The notes: generated by a model from the sequence alone, not told the origin. 64,000 nt of DNA from Ailurus styani (GCA_002007465.1 LNAC01000163.1:372137-436136); one strand, 5' to 3'. Positions 10,241 through 22,924 are shown, counted from the stretch's first letter. Numbers and translations: made by a program.

Positions 10241-10410
10241 AACTGTGAAATAGTATGTAGTCATTTTAATTTGCATGTCCTTAAGGACTGATGAAGTTAA
10301 GAATCTTATGTGCTTTCTGACCATTTTTTTCTGTATCTCCTTTGGAGATATGTCTTCAAGTGTTTGCCCATATTTTAATTGTTTTGTTGTTGTTCTTGTT
10401 GTCATTGAGA

Positions 10411-11306
10411 ATAGGACTCTTGCATGCTGCCAACAAAGAAACAAACACAAAGGCAAAGAAAATGTTCTTCCCTAAATAAGAACATTGGGTTTCGAACAAC
10501 CAAATAAATGTGTGCCATCATATCTTTAGCTTTGCTGCCTCATTCAAGAAAAGATCTATTTTGACATTTATTCCACTGAATTTTTTCTTTGAATTTAAGG
10601 GGTGTTAAATGTGAGGGCCAGGTATTCTTCTTTGTTGTATTACATACAGCACAGTATTTATTGATTTGTTAATTTAACAATAACTTGTTAACTCAATTTG
10701 TTGGTCACTGAGTATATACCTTCCATAAAATTATTTTATCAAGTTGCTGAAACTCAGAATGTGTGTGTCGTCTTCTATAATATCTATTTCTGTGTTGAAG
10801 TAGTGGTTGTGTAGTAAGTCAGAAGTAACCTTCCAGCAGATTAATGGTTACACTTTAACAACTATTTATTGGCTATTAGTAGGATACACTTATTTGGAAG
10901 AATCTTTTGGGGAAAAATGAGGGGTTAAGATATGATTTTTGTATAGTCCACTAGACAGAGCACTGAGCTAGAAGGACTCCAACCACATCACTTACTGAGT
11001 TGTTCTTGTAGCACTTAAAAGTGAATTATGAAGGCCTATTTGGAATGAAGAATGTTTTAATAATATGCGTTTATATTCAGTCAGTAGGAAAGGCTTTGAA
11101 ATGTCCATCTGTGGCAAGCACAGAAAATATAATACTTAAATGGACTTAAACATTTCTTACGATGTAATTTGCAGCTTGCAAAACTGTTACATTTTAGTCA
11201 CCCAAGAAGAGAATACTTAATCCATTTGGTAGGCTTTTTCTTTTTTTACACTAAGTATGTTCTCTCAGTGTAGGTAAGTGAATGAAATAGACTTGCATGT
11301 TCCTTC
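10411..11306. other. Non-coding stretch
   Basis: I see no gene and no assignable repeat. Confidence 0.5.
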
Positions 11307-11323
11307 TGTGGCTGTCATTATTA

Positions 11324-11531
11324 TTTTTTTTTAAAGATTTTATTTATTTATTTGACACAGAGAGAGAGATTACAAGTAGGCAGAGAGGCAGGCAGAGAGA
11401 GAGAGAGGAGAGAGGAGGAAGCAGGCTCCCTGCCGAGCAGAGAGCCCGATGTGGGCCTCGATCCCAGGACCCTGGGATCATGACCTGAGCCGAAGGCAGC
11501 GGCTTCAACCCACTGAGCCACCCAGGCGCCC
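11324..11531 (-). mobile_element. CAN-SINE, young, reverse
   Basis: A near-consensus mustelid-type copy with a perfect 17-bp TSD, TGTGGCTGTCATTATTA (11307-11323 and 11532-11548). On the minus strand it has the GGGCGCCTGGGTGGCTCAG head (pol III A-box region), GGGATCGAGGCCC (B-box-like) and an AAATAAATAAAATC tail. The 11297-11488 frame is incidental. Confidence 0.97.
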
Positions 11532-11944
11532 TGTGGCTGTCATTATTAATCTAAATAGAGCCAGGTTAATGAAAGCAATTTCATGTTTATTGTCAAAGTA
11601 AAATGCAACTGATGTAGTTTTGATATGCTTATGGCTATTTAAAAATGAAATATCTCTCGGTGAATCTTAAGATTCCAGCACATGATTGGGATAGAAACCA
11701 TTTGTTTTATTCCCAATTCCATGTTAGACCTTAAATATGTTACAAATAATCCCAGCAACTGGATAATGCATGTGAACAAGTGGCTAATGTCCCTTACCAG
11801 TTGGTAAATTAGCATAGTGTGCTTGTGTGAAAATTTTTGTTTTCCACCTACACATTTGTTTGTTCAAACAATTGTTTCTTAGTGATTATTAAGTGAGAAA
11901 TCTTACTCCCTAAACGGAATGGCAGCTATAAAAGCATGATTTTT

Positions 11945-12080
11945 TGAGTGTGAGAGGTCCACATTTGAATTCTTATTCTTATGTTTTTGTAGCTTTGTAA
12001 TTTTGACAGATTACATAATTTCCTCAGTCTTCTGTTTTTATTTCTTTGACTAGTAACTTAACTTTCTACCTACAGGGTAT
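11945..12080 (+). repeat. MIR-like ancient SINE
   Basis: 'gtgagaggtccacatttgaattc...agctttgtaattttgacagattacataatttcctcagtcttctg' follows the MIR order (GTTCGAATCC, then the 'GTGACCTTGGGCAAG...TCAGTTTCCTC' core). It is strongly diverged. Confidence 0.5.
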
Positions 12081-12575
12081 TAATAATTTTCCTATTATTC
12101 ATTATTCCTACATGAATAACTACATTGGCCACAAGGGCTACTCTTTTAAAAGTGGCTTGTGCTATTAGGATGCTAGTGATTTAAATTACTTAGTCTGACA
12201 GAATTTCTTCAGGGATTTAGTCTCTTCTGTCTTAGTTGGAAGGGCCAGTTCATGATCTCTCAGTTTACACTTATGACTCAGGTATTTACTGTACCTGACT
12301 TTGTGGTTTCTTGTTCTAATAATGTTTAATTGCCTTTGGTTTCATCTTTACAACTATCAGATTGGTTTTGATACTAGACCTCAATATCAAATATAAATCA
12401 TTAGTTTCCTTTTGTAAATGTTTGTTATTTTCATTGCCGAGTATAGGTCATTAGAGAGTCAACACATTTTTTTGCATTTTAATGAGGGTTTGAGGGAAGG
12501 TCCTCTATACTGGAAATTCTTTATTTATGTCTTATCTATTGGAATTAAATGGTTATTAAGATGTTTAAATTTATA
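12081..12575. other. Non-coding stretch
   Basis: I see no gene and no assignable repeat. Confidence 0.5.
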
Positions 12576-12745
12576 TTAGTTACTAACATTTATTGAATGC
12601 TTCCTATGCCACACTATGATCTAAAGGTTTTACATATTTTGTCACTTAATCCTTACAACCCTATGAGTTTAGTACTAATATTATCTACATTTTATAGATG
12701 ATATAGAAAGTTAACACATCCAAAGCCATCATGTTAGTGAAAAGT
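12576..12745 (-). repeat. MIR, reverse
   Basis: 'catttattgaatgcttcctatgccaca...cacttaatccttacaaccctatgag...attttatagatgatatag' is the typical reversed MIR progression from the size-change core to the ACAGATGAGGAAAC segment. Confidence 0.75.
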
Positions 12746-12840
12746 TTTACTTTTTTGAGTTTTTACTCAGTAATTAGTTAATTTCTAGTTATTTAATAGC
12801 TAAAAACAGTATTTTAAAGTCTCTCAAAACCTACATAACA

Positions 12841-13040
12841 AGGTGTGTGGGTGGCTTAGTAGGTTGAGCATCTGACTCTTGGTTTCAGCTCAGGTCAGGA
12901 TCTCAAAGTCTGGAAACACAGCCCTGCTTCAGGTTTCATGCTCAGCAGGGAGTCTACTTCTTTCCCTCCCCATCTGCCCCTTCTGGCCTCCTGCTCTTAC
13001 ACCCTCTCTCTCTAAAATAAATAAATAAATCTTAAAAAAG
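12841..13040 (+). mobile_element. CAN-SINE, older copy
   Basis: The head 'aggtgtgtgggtggcttagtaggttgagcatctgactcttgg' is of the old type. The tail is AAAATAAATAAATAAATCTTA. Flanking repeats AAAACCTACATAACA (12826-12840) and AAAACCCTAAATAACA (13041-13056) look like a decayed TSD. Confidence 0.9.
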
Positions 13041-13056
13041 AAAACCCTAAATAACA

Positions 13057-16000
13057 CAAATCTAGGAGTATTTGATGCACATGGTGCATGGGAAATATTT
13101 TGATGTACTAATTCTTCCTAATCATATCACATAACATTAGGAAAACTCTACAGACAACTAAGGCAAGTTTGTCAAAAGTTATATACAAAAAAAAAAAGCA
13201 AGACTTGGCATAGTAATAACTTTTATTTAGTTTGTTCATTATAGATGAACTAGGGAATGTAGGTAACTTCTGGAGGTGCTTGCAGGAACATATATTCATA
13301 TTTTGGATGCTTGTATATAGTCTTATTGAAGTAAATTGAGTTTTGCATCTTCCAGCTTTTTACTACCACAGAATCAAACCCTTGCTTGCTATTACAGTTC
13401 ATATGATTCTATCAACATCTACTTAAAAATTTTATAATACCTGGGAATTCTTTGCCTCTTGCCTCAATCTAGTCTAAATACCAGTATTGTTTAACCTGTT
13501 CTCATAAGAGAATGTTTTTATGCAGTTTTTGAATATTTTTATTAAATTAGGATAATATTTTAAAAATCAAGACCTTCCCAGTAAAGATCTGATTTTCTTC
13601 ATTTCTTGGGAAAGTGATCAGAAGATATGGAAACATTGGACCAGCATTCAGCTGGAGCTGAACTATAGTTAGACAGTTTAGACAAAATATACACTTTCTG
13701 ATTCAACAAAGTACCCATCAGTTTTTTGTTTCCTTGTTAGAGAATTTGAATGCCAACTATAGTTCATCATCATATTTGTTGTTTTTCTTAGATTAAGTAT
13801 ATATTTCCCTATTTCTGTGTCTCCAACAAACATGTAAGTGAAAAATAAATTTAGAAGAGCTAATGATTTTAAAAAGTAGGAAAGATATGCCCTTGGTAAA
13901 TAAGTATTTTTCTTATAATCTACTATGAAAACAAAGTATTTAGCATGAAATATGTATCTTTTGCCTTATACTCACCTTTACTTCTATAGGTAGTAGAATT
14001 TGTGACCCCTGGTTTGAGATATCCAACAATAGACATACTTCTGAATCTCAATTTCTATATTTCAGTCAGTTGTAATGTCATTTAACAGCAGAAGTGGGAT
14101 TCACCAGTTTGACCCAATTTTCAAGTTCAGAATGTCAGGGGAATGCATCTATCATAGAAATAGGAAGCAGTCATACAGTACTTAATGGCCTAAGAAACTT
14201 AATCTGTTTACCAAATCACTTGACTTACTGTCTAGGCTCTTTCTTTCTTTTTCTCCTTCTCTTTTTTTTTCTCTTTTTCTTTTTCTTTTTCTCTTTACCA
14301 CTGAGGAATATCAACAGTATCTTATCCCTGCAGACTTCAAATGAAATCAGATTGTCTTTTCTTTCAAACATAAATCCAATAATTAATATCTAGTCATCAG
14401 TCCTTTATATGGATTGTTTCTTAAAAACTGAAAATGATTGTGTTTAAAATGCTGTGCTTAACATTTCAGGGTGATACATGGCAAATGCAGTGGAGAATCT
14501 TTTTCCATTACTATGGATTTCGTAATGGAAATTCACTTAAGTGAGGGTCTATCAATTTGTAGTATATTATCTCACTCTAATAGTTAAGACCAAGCTTCAT
14601 TGAACACATGCCCACCCCCTACCCAGAATAAATTGCATCTTGTCAGTGCAATTCTTTTAAATAAATATTTTTCTCTCTTTTAATTTTAAATAAGCCTTTA
14701 CCACCTGTTCTGTCCTTTAGTTTCAAATGCCAAAGTACATAACTTACTATTGCCATTTTCAAACTGTAGACAGAGAAGTGACTTAGTATTTGGCATGCCT
14801 TTGTTCTTAACTCTACACAATGTTTGTTTTCCTTTTCTCATGGCCTCAACTATAATGGAAGATATTATTCTATACTGACATCTAGAAATCTTTCCGAGCA
14901 AAAACAGAATACAAGAAAGAAAGAATGATTAATCTGAAAGACTTAACCAAACGCATATCTGCAGAAATGTGATGTACCTAGAGGATTGTAATCATATAGA
15001 GGGGATGTTAAGCCTAACTGTATAAGGCAGATGCAATACAGATTGCATTATAGCCAAGGCTCTTGGTAAAGGAAATGCAGTTTGTCTTCTAAGAGGAACA
15101 AGAGATTTTTCCAAAGAAACCAAGAATTAAAGATTGCATTCATCCTGTTTAAATCTTTAATAGGCTATCTATTCCAGGAGCATAGCAAAAATTACCTATT
15201 CTATTTCATTTCAAATTGAAGATCCTATGAAAAGTCAACAGAACATTCCTTTTATTTTCATCAAAATGTATCACCTGCCATATTTCTGATAGCCAGATTA
15301 ATTTATCAGTTGTTTTAATAAGTTCTTTAGAAGGACCAACTCTGTATCCAGAACCACTTCTAATCTGTTATTTTTAAGAAGTATAGAAATATGTAGTGGC
15401 ATATTCATTTAAGATAATGAAGTATGTGTATAACATACATTCCTAGTGGATATCAAGCTTGATTTTTACCTGCCTGCTTCATTCTAACTTATAAAATGAA
15501 AGTAGTAGAGTAATATTTTGAATAATTCTTGCAGAAGGAAGGAAGGGATGAAAAATATTGCTATTTGCTTAACCTCAACCCCATACTTTCAGATAAATAC
15601 TAAATTTTTAGATAGGTATTGCTATTTGTTGTCTGTTTCTATGTAATTATTATTTAAATTAGTGTTGGAAGAGAAATCTAAGCAAGAAGATACATACTAC
15701 AAGGTGATATGCAAAGAGAGTGAATGAAGAAATTCTGAAGTAGAATTAAAGGAAAGAAAAACTACAGTGATCTCCAATAAATAAAATGAAGTTTCCTCTC
15801 TGCTAGAATCAGCAAATGATGATCCAGAATCATGTAGGGAGCATGACAGAAAACCAGGCACAATTGCAAGTTTTTATTATTTACCCCAAAATGGCAAAGA
15901 GATAATAATTACGTTAAGTAAGTTCAGAAACATGTTTTGAACCAACCTTAAATTATGTTCTGGGTTGATCCAGTGAAATGGATACTTCTTTTTATTAACA

Positions 16001-16338
16001 GGGTTGTAGATCAACACAGTCAAATGAAATTTTAGCCATGTTTGGATTGAAAAAAAAACACAAAATTACACTATTCTAGATAACAAATGTTTACCTTTGA
16101 GTGAATGAATTCTGAATACTAAAACATTGCTGGAATTTCTAGTACATTTGTTCATTCTACACATTTCATATAGGCTCTATGTATAACATTTGATGTTGAT
16201 TAAACTCACCATAACTTGGACTCAATAGTGATCACATATTTCAGATATTCTCAGGGGCTCTGATAAATGGGAATATGACATCCAGAAATATTTCACAGTG
16301 CTGGTTACTTTGGAAATCATGCAATAAATTCTTACATT
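13057..16338. other. Long non-coding stretch without recognisable elements
   Basis: In about 3.3 kb I see no convincing exon (no long frame with splice context), no SINE and no L1. There is a pyrimidine tract at 14242-14297. This is the longest repeat-poor interval by eye in the window. Confidence 0.5.
14242..14297. repeat. Pyrimidine (T-rich, C-interrupted) tract
   Basis: An almost pure T/C run, largely TTTCTTTTTC units. The 14094-14393 frame (poly-Phe) is produced by it. Confidence 0.85.
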
Positions 16339-16352
16339 AATATGAAGTAAGA

Positions 16353-16544
16353 GGGCGCCTGGGTGGCTCAGTGGGTTAACGCCTCTGCCTTTGGCTCAGG
16401 TCATGATCTCAGCGTTCTGGGATCGAGGCCTGCATCGGGCTCCCTGCTCAGTGGGGAGCCTGCTTCCCCCTCTCTCTCTGCCTGCTTCTCTGCCTACTTG
16501 TGATCTGATCTCTCTGTCAAATAAATAAATAAAATCTTATGAAA
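16353..16544 (+). mobile_element. CAN-SINE, young
   Basis: The head is GGGCGCCTGGGTGGCTCAG and the tail AAATAAATAAATAAAATCTTA. TSD AATATGAAGTAAGA (16339-16352) and AATATGAAATAAGA (16545-16558), with one mismatch. Confidence 0.97.
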
Positions 16545-16657
16545 AATATGAAATAAGAACATGTATAATTCCTAATTCCATATTAAGAATATATTTTCTC
16601 CTTATGAATTTTACTAATGATGTGAAATTAATGGTTATTTTTAGTTATAAACATTTA

Positions 16658-16853
16658 TTATTTTTAAATATTTTATTTATTTTTTTCACAGTGGGAGAGA
16701 GATCACAAGGAGGCAGAGAGGCAGGCAGAGAGAGAGGGGGAAGCAGGCTCCCTGCTGAGCAGAGAGCCCGATGAGGGCCTCGATCCCAGGACCCTGAGAT
16801 CATGACCTGAGCCGAAAGCAGAGGCTTTAACCCACTGAGCCACCCAGGCGCCC
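16658..16853 (-). mobile_element. CAN-SINE, young, reverse
   Basis: Perfect 16-bp TSD, TAGTTATAAACATTTA (16642-16657 and 16854-16869). It lies 113 bp from the plus-strand SINE at 16353-16544, giving a near inverted pair. Confidence 0.97.
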
Positions 16854-16869
16854 TAGTTATAAACATTTA

Positions 16870-18000
16870 GTATCAGTTCTTCATTTTAAATATTCTTCCT
16901 TTTGTTTTCTATGTAAATTTTAAATTTTGTAATAAAGCTTAAGTTTACATTATTTTCACAAACATAAAATTGGATGTTATTCATAACTCAGAAAATCCTG
17001 AATTTATTCTATGCTTTAAAACATTTTTTCTCTCTGAGAATATAAAAAAGAAGTTTCTATTATAAGATCCTGCCATTTTGTCTCTAACTACTTGTCTAGA
17101 GATTTAACCCTAGAAGGCCCACTAAGAATACTGCTCCTTCCCTCAATCCATGCTCACTTGCTTCTGTGTGGTCCTTAGACCAATCCAGGTCTCTTAGCAT
17201 CCATTCCCAAGATTTTAAACCAGTAACTACGAAAAGAATCTCTTCTCCAGATAGGTAGCCACATTTGTGAAACTAAAGAGCCCATGGTAACCATGTGGAA
17301 AAGTGTGCAATGACCAAAAAGAAAACCACTTCACAGAAAGAGCAAGCTGTGAGACTGAGAAAGAGTGTTCTAAGATGTTAAGTACTTTACCATGTTTCTT
17401 TGTATTTAGTCAGTATTTGCATCATGAAAGTTCCAATTCAAAATTAACTTTCTTAATCCTAAACACAAAACATCCTCTCGTCTGTCCTCTAAAAGAATAT
17501 TACATGGTGTTTAAGAGCTTGAATGAAGACATTAGACAAACATTGTCTTTGGGAATAGAAATGATAATCCTGTTTATGCAAATGACATTGTATGTCATGG
17601 ATTGAAGGTATCATCAGGATATTGACTTGCTCAAAAATATTTCTTCAAAGCTGTGTTTGAAACATTAGGTCCTGGTTTCTGAGTGGCTAAATGGATTTGT
17701 CTAAAAGGCACTTTGCTGTCTATTAATCCTGCCAACTTCATCCTGCCATTGCCAAGGTAAAGAATTTTTATTCAAACAGATTAGATCCTCTTTGATGTAA
17801 AAGCCTACTGAGAAATATGCAGCACAAACTATGAAAGGTAGAACTGTGAGGAAAGGCACATTACTTAAATATATTGAAGACATATAGTGTAAAAAACTTT
17901 TCCACTTAATTTTTCCTTAATTTTTTTGTTATAAAAAAAAGAAAGCTATGGAAATTAGAAGGACGAATGAATGATAGGTTTTGAATTGGAGGATGAGACA
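16870..18000. other. Non-coding stretch
   Basis: I see no gene. The 17303-17605 frame (100 codons) has no recognisable domain or splice context and is likely chance. Confidence 0.5.
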
Positions 18001-18016
18001 TGTGGCTTTTTTTTTT

Positions 18017-18216
18017 TTAAAGATTTTATTTATTCATTTGACACAGAGAGAGAGAGATTACAAGTAGTCAGAGAGGCAGGCAGAGAGAGAGGAGAGAGGA
18101 GGAAGCAGGCTCCCTACTGAGCAGAGAGCCCGACGTGGGCCTCGATCCCAGGACCCTGGGATCATGACCTGAGCCGAAGGCAGCGGCTTTAACCCACTGA
18201 GCCACCCAGGCACCCC
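18017..18216 (-). mobile_element. CAN-SINE, young, reverse
   Basis: Flanked by TGTGGC plus a T-run on both sides (18001-18016 and 18217-18232), a TSD partly merging with the T-tail. The head CACCCAGGCACCCC is at the right. Confidence 0.96.
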
Positions 18217-20365
18217 TGTGGCTTTTTTTTTTTATATTAACCTAGTTATTTAATATCTGACTGTCAGGTAAATGAAAACAATAATCTGCTCTACCAACAA
18301 CATGGGTTTGTTTTAAAATCTAATGAGAACAAATTTGGTGAAAGAATTTGGTAAGCTATAAAAGATGGTAGTGGAATCTAATTTTATATGTTTTGTTATA
18401 ATATGGAATATATTATGAAATAAAACCATATCTCCCTTAACATATTTAATTTATATTGAAATGTTATACAACCAAGCCTGAAAATCATGAGTAGACATAA
18501 TTGACTAGTACAGTTGCTATTATTATAGTCCTCAGCAGGAAGATTATGCATATTCAGAATTTTTTATTCCAATTAAAAAATGATTTACAATGCTTATGTT
18601 CTTTTATTTGCTTTGCTATAAAAATTTCAAACCCAACTGTTTAGGTTATTAAAAGAACTAATTGCTCTTTCTGTCCTTCATCTCTCATTTCTGCTTCTGT
18701 GTAGCAGTTCTTAGGTTTTTATTATTACATTTATGGTCTCTCGTTAGCAATTGGGAAGATTCCCAAAGATTACATGAACCATGGAATGTAAGAGTATTTT
18801 AAGAATCTATATATTTTAGGACTTTCTGAAATTTTTCATTTTATAGATTGTAAAAGGTAATTCAACAAAAAATTATGAATCCACTTAATTTTACATTTCT
18901 CAGAAGTTCTTGGATTATGAGTAATGCAGGAAATCAAAACAACTCAAACTCTTGCCTTAAGTGTTAATTATTTCTTAAATTTGTCCTTTGAATGTCCAAA
19001 ACACTGCAGAATACCTGAAGCCAACTAGGGAGCAAAGAATTATTGTTTTTGTTTTGTTATATTTTGTTGTCCGTGATAGCAGACGTTCATGATTTTTCAT
19101 GCTGGTTCTTGAATGTGTTGTCTAGAAACTATTCACTTTCACCACTACTTCATGGTGCCCCAGGCTTTATTCATCTTCTTTCACTGGCTAGGTGACTTAT
19201 GCAATGTGAATCCAGATTGCATTTTTGTATATTGCTGACTAGTGTGACCCCTAGCACTTATCACAATCCATAATTCAAAAAAGGCCCTCAAATAATATTG
19301 GTAGAAAGATCAATTGGAACACAATTCTGATTAAGTAGGAAAAAGGAAATGAAATATAATCTAAGAAAAATATTGTCAAAAGTGATCCAAAGAAAATATA
19401 GTGTCTGGAAAACCATAAATAATATTTTTAAAATGTATAGAATAAGCAAAAAACTAAATGAATACATAGTAGGCTTAAAATAAAACAACCACTTTTGGTT
19501 TTAAAGTGGAAACAGACGGACTTGATTACAAGTGAATTTGGTAACATGGATATCAGGAAAATTGGAAGTTTTGTCACAGTTTGTTTTCTGTTTCCTGCAG
19601 AAGAAACAAATATTTTTCCAGTAGTGTAAGGCTGACCCAAAACAGTAACTTTCAAACAGATGTCTTGACATATTAATGTGCTGGTAATCAGAAGAAAGAA
19701 AGTGGTGGGAAAACAGTGCCTTGCCAGAAGTACCACATAAGCTTGAAGTTTGACTGATTTGTGCAGCAGTATGTAAGGAGCAGCTGTTACAGATTGGAGT
19801 ATATTATACAAGTCAGTATAATATCCAGGAACTGCAAAGTGGTACAAAGAATTTTTGAAAAGAAAACTATAAACCTCATGCCCCAACTGCTAAAAATCCA
19901 GCTTAATTCTCAAGTAATATAGCCTTATTGAGTATCAGAATTTGGGAACATTATTTTTATCCTGCAGCAAGCTGAGAATTTTATGCAAATGCAGTAAGTA
20001 TGGTCTCAGAGAAATTTCTCTAGAGACTCACTGAGAATAATTTAATGGGTATGCATAAACAGTGGTCTTTGCAATGTAGTCTATAAGTAAGAAAATAAAC
20101 ATTTGAGAAAGAATACTGAATTGATCATATTTCTGTCAAAAATATTGACCCAAACCCAGCTATTGTATATATAATGGTCTTTTAATTTGTATTCTTAGAT
20201 AAAGAACAGTCATTGTCTTGTGCATTAATCAGTGTGGGAAATCATAATCAGGAACTCACAGGACTTTAGAAAAGGCAGGAAAAACTTAAGATATTGCATG
20301 CAAAGCCTTTAAAACTGGATATGGTGTACTAAGCCTGAAGGCATATCAGCTAGTGGTAGATGTAG

Positions 20366-20397
20366 TGCTTAGGCATAGCTATGCTTAGGCATAGCTA
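20366..20397. repeat. Tandem 16-bp duplication with hairpin
   Basis: TGCTTAGGCATAGCTA occurs twice back to back. The junction also forms a perfect hairpin, TAGCTATGC / TTAG / GCATAGCTA. Confidence 0.9.
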
Positions 20398-20464
20398 AAA
20401 ATGTAATCAATTTATATCAGAACTCCAAGGCTTTCCAATGAAAGAAAAAGCAGGAAGAAAGGGT

Positions 20465-20540
20465 ATATATATATATATACACACATACACACACACACAT
20501 ACATATATATACACATATATATACATATATATTTATTTAC
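20465..20540. repeat. TA/CA dinucleotide tract
   Basis: Mixed TA and CA units, almost wholly alternating purine-pyrimidine. Confidence 0.92.
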
Positions 20541-20850
20541 TTGAGAATTGTTAGAGAAAAAGCCTAATTAATAGAAATCCTTTCTCACAGAAAAGAAGTG
20601 TTGGTGAGGACACCATCATTGAATGTATACCTTATGGACCAGTTCTGATAATATATTTTCCTTACTTTAATAGCTTGCTGCTATTCTTTATATTTTTATC
20701 ACTTTCCATTTTTATCCAAAGAAGTGTCCTCAAAGAATCTGTGTGCTATGGGAAACATTTTGTCATTAAACAAAACCAATAATGCAAATCTGATTCACTT
20801 TTACACTATATTAACAAAATATTGGTACCTTTAATAATCTTCAATATCCT

Positions 20851-21030
20851 GGGCGCCGGGTGGCTCAGTGGGTTAAAGCCTCTGCTTTCGGTTCAGGTCA
20901 TGATCTCAGGGTCCTGGGATCGAGGCCCACATTGGGCTCCCTGCTCAGTGGGGAGCCTGCTTCCCCCTCTCTCTCTGCCTGCCTCTCTGCCTCCTGTGAT
21001 CTCTCTCCCTCTGTGAAATAAAAATAATAA
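20851..21030 (+). mobile_element. CAN-SINE, young
   Basis: Perfect 20-base flanking repeat TAATAATCTTCAATATCCTG (20832-20851 and 21031-21050); one base of it may be shared with the head. The element has a small deletion in the head (GGGCGCCGGGTGGCTCAG). Confidence 0.96.
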
Positions 21031-21050
21031 TAATAATCTTCAATATCCTG

Positions 21051-21915
21051 TTTCTAAAGTGTGATACAACCTAAAACCATAGGAAGTTAGTTATTTAATT
21101 TTCTAGAGTTGGAGGTAGTACAGCTTGTAAATTGCAAGTAGGAATAGAATTCACTTGATGGGCAGTATGTTTGGGAATCCATCACAGTATGAGTCTTTCC
21201 CAACGCAGGGATCTTCTACATCCTAGAACACTCTATTGCCAAAGCTAAAAAGACCAGATACAGCATGCATGTGGTCAGGTAACCTAAGCTTGACCAATTT
21301 GATTCCCCCCCCAAAAATTTTAGTAAATCAGTGTAAAAATAAACAGAAACACCTTAAAATTCATTCTTCTGCTGGTAACTTTGATGTTTCAGTAAGTATG
21401 CCATACTTAGTGTCCAGTGGTGGAATCATAGAATCAAGTCATTCCTGAGTTGTGTTTTTGGAATTCATGAAATTCATGAATTCATTTGCCTGCATACTCT
21501 TGATTCCTGCTAGTTTTCTCAGATGAATTTTCTAGCACTTTCTTGTTTCTATGAGCCACTCCATAGCTTTCTAAAAAATTCCATTTCAGTCAGTTATTAC
21601 TGACATCCAAAAGGTTGCTATAGATAATGGCACCCAGATGGAAGGAATTTGAGTGCTTTGGTTATCTTGCTTATTTGAAGCTAGAAGCAGCACAGATATA
21701 ATAATCAGAGAAAATAAAAGAATACATAATACATAGTAGAGGAATAGCCAAATAATCATCTATATATTTATTTGGAAATAATTTCCCAATAAAAATAAGT
21801 GGTCGGAGAGAGAATTGCCAATTCCATATAACAGTATGATAGGCAAAAGGAGTATCAGAGTGAGATAGCCACAAAAATTAAAGTTGGATGGCTTAAAAAG
21901 CAAAAACAAAGACGC
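21051..21915. other. Non-coding stretch
   Basis: I see no gene or assignable repeat. It has a C8-type run at 21307-21314. Confidence 0.5.
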
Positions 21916-21917
21916 CC

Positions 21918-21926
21918 ATGCGCGCG

Positions 21927-21961
<35 letters not shown>

Positions 21962-21962
21962 T
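21918..21962. repeat. (CG)n then (CA)n alternating tract
   Basis: About 45 bases of uninterrupted pyrimidine-purine alternation: ATG, then seven to eight CG units, then about 14 CA units. This is the classic composition for left-handed Z-DNA under negative supercoiling. Confidence 0.95.
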
Positions 21963-22924
21963 TCAGACAATAACCCGAGGCACCAAATGAATGCTTCAAG
22001 GTTTCTATTTCTATCCAAAATTCATCTATTATACTCTGATATTGCAAGTGGAAGTAACGGGAAAGCCTAATGTGAAGTTTTATCTTTCAGGTTACTAAAT
22101 TAAAATGTTACTTGTTTTGCAACCTTGCTTGGGCTCTTTCATAAAATATGGAGTATTTATTATTTTAAGTGTGGGATACCAAAAAATGGAAATAAGTTAG
22201 ACTTTAGGGATTTTTATCTCTCTCAAAATCTCAAGAACTTTACTGAAATTTAAAAAAAAAGAAAAATAGGAAATGGCAAAATGTCACTGTAAATTCTTAC
22301 TAACTAAAGTACCCTTTCTTGCTGATGAGACTGATTTTTCTCTCTATTAAATAAATTGTAATGTCCTGAATGTAGGGAATAACAAGGGAGATAAGGTAAA
22401 TTCTCCTCTTATTGTGGCATTATATTTGCTCTTCTTTATCTCCGCAACTGTATCTAGAATTAAATTCAGACATGTTGGGAATAGAGGAGCAATTCTAAAA
22501 TATAAAAGAATATGCAAAAATATCTGGAAGATTTTTTAAAATTTATGTATGTAAAATATATTGAGAATATGTGTGGGTATAGATTTTGATGATGCTTCAC
22601 TAAGAAGAGAAGAATTACATTTTGAATCAAGCTGACTTTATTAATGGAAGTACATTTATCAGAATTTCTGAATTAGTTTTGCTAACTCAAGCACTGGGGC
22701 ATTGTAATTTTTGTGCACTTACTGGTTGAATATTGGATGAAGAGGCAAGTAAAGTTGAGGTACCAGAATTTCCTTTATTCTATATTAGGAAGTGACTCCA
22801 GTGAGTTAGGGAAATAGAAATGATGATGTGTGGACTTTAAATATGTAACTCACCTATTGCCTCTCTCGTCCTAGAGAACTCCATAAACAATTCCTCTAAT
22901 AAAGTCTGAAGAAATATATTGCTG
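21963..22924. other. Non-coding stretch
   Basis: I see no gene or assignable repeat. Confidence 0.5.

Larger units (their letters stand above)
9415..10410 (-). mobile_element. L1M LINE, 3' UTR and ORF2 end, reverse
   Basis: From the left, 'ttaattgggatgaaatttgcataatg...acattcataatgttgtgcaatcatc' is an L1M 3' UTR in reverse. It continues past an inserted SINE (9691-9858) into reversed ORF2 sequence ('tttgaggaattaccaaactggtttccacagtgg', 10102). It carries a TTTA microsatellite at 10207-10240. Old, with many stops. Confidence 0.82.
18233..20830. other. Non-coding stretch
   Basis: About 2.6 kb with no gene I can support. The 152-codon minus frame at 19428-19886 shows no known motif and no splice or retrocopy features. 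It contains a 16-bp tandem duplication (20366-20397) and a TA/CA tract (20465-20540). Confidence 0.5.

Noticed and set aside
16353..16544. tRNA genes suggested by the A-box and B-box-like motifs of the SINEs
   Set aside because: The SINE heads derive from tRNA but lack a tRNA's length and cloverleaf; none of the copies is a tRNA gene.
17303..17605. 100-codon plus-strand frame
   Set aside because: No motif, no coding context, AT-rich sequence around it.
19428..19886. 152-codon minus-strand open frame
   Set aside because: Hydrophobic and AT-driven, no recognisable family, no splice sites, poly(A) or TSD; most likely chance.
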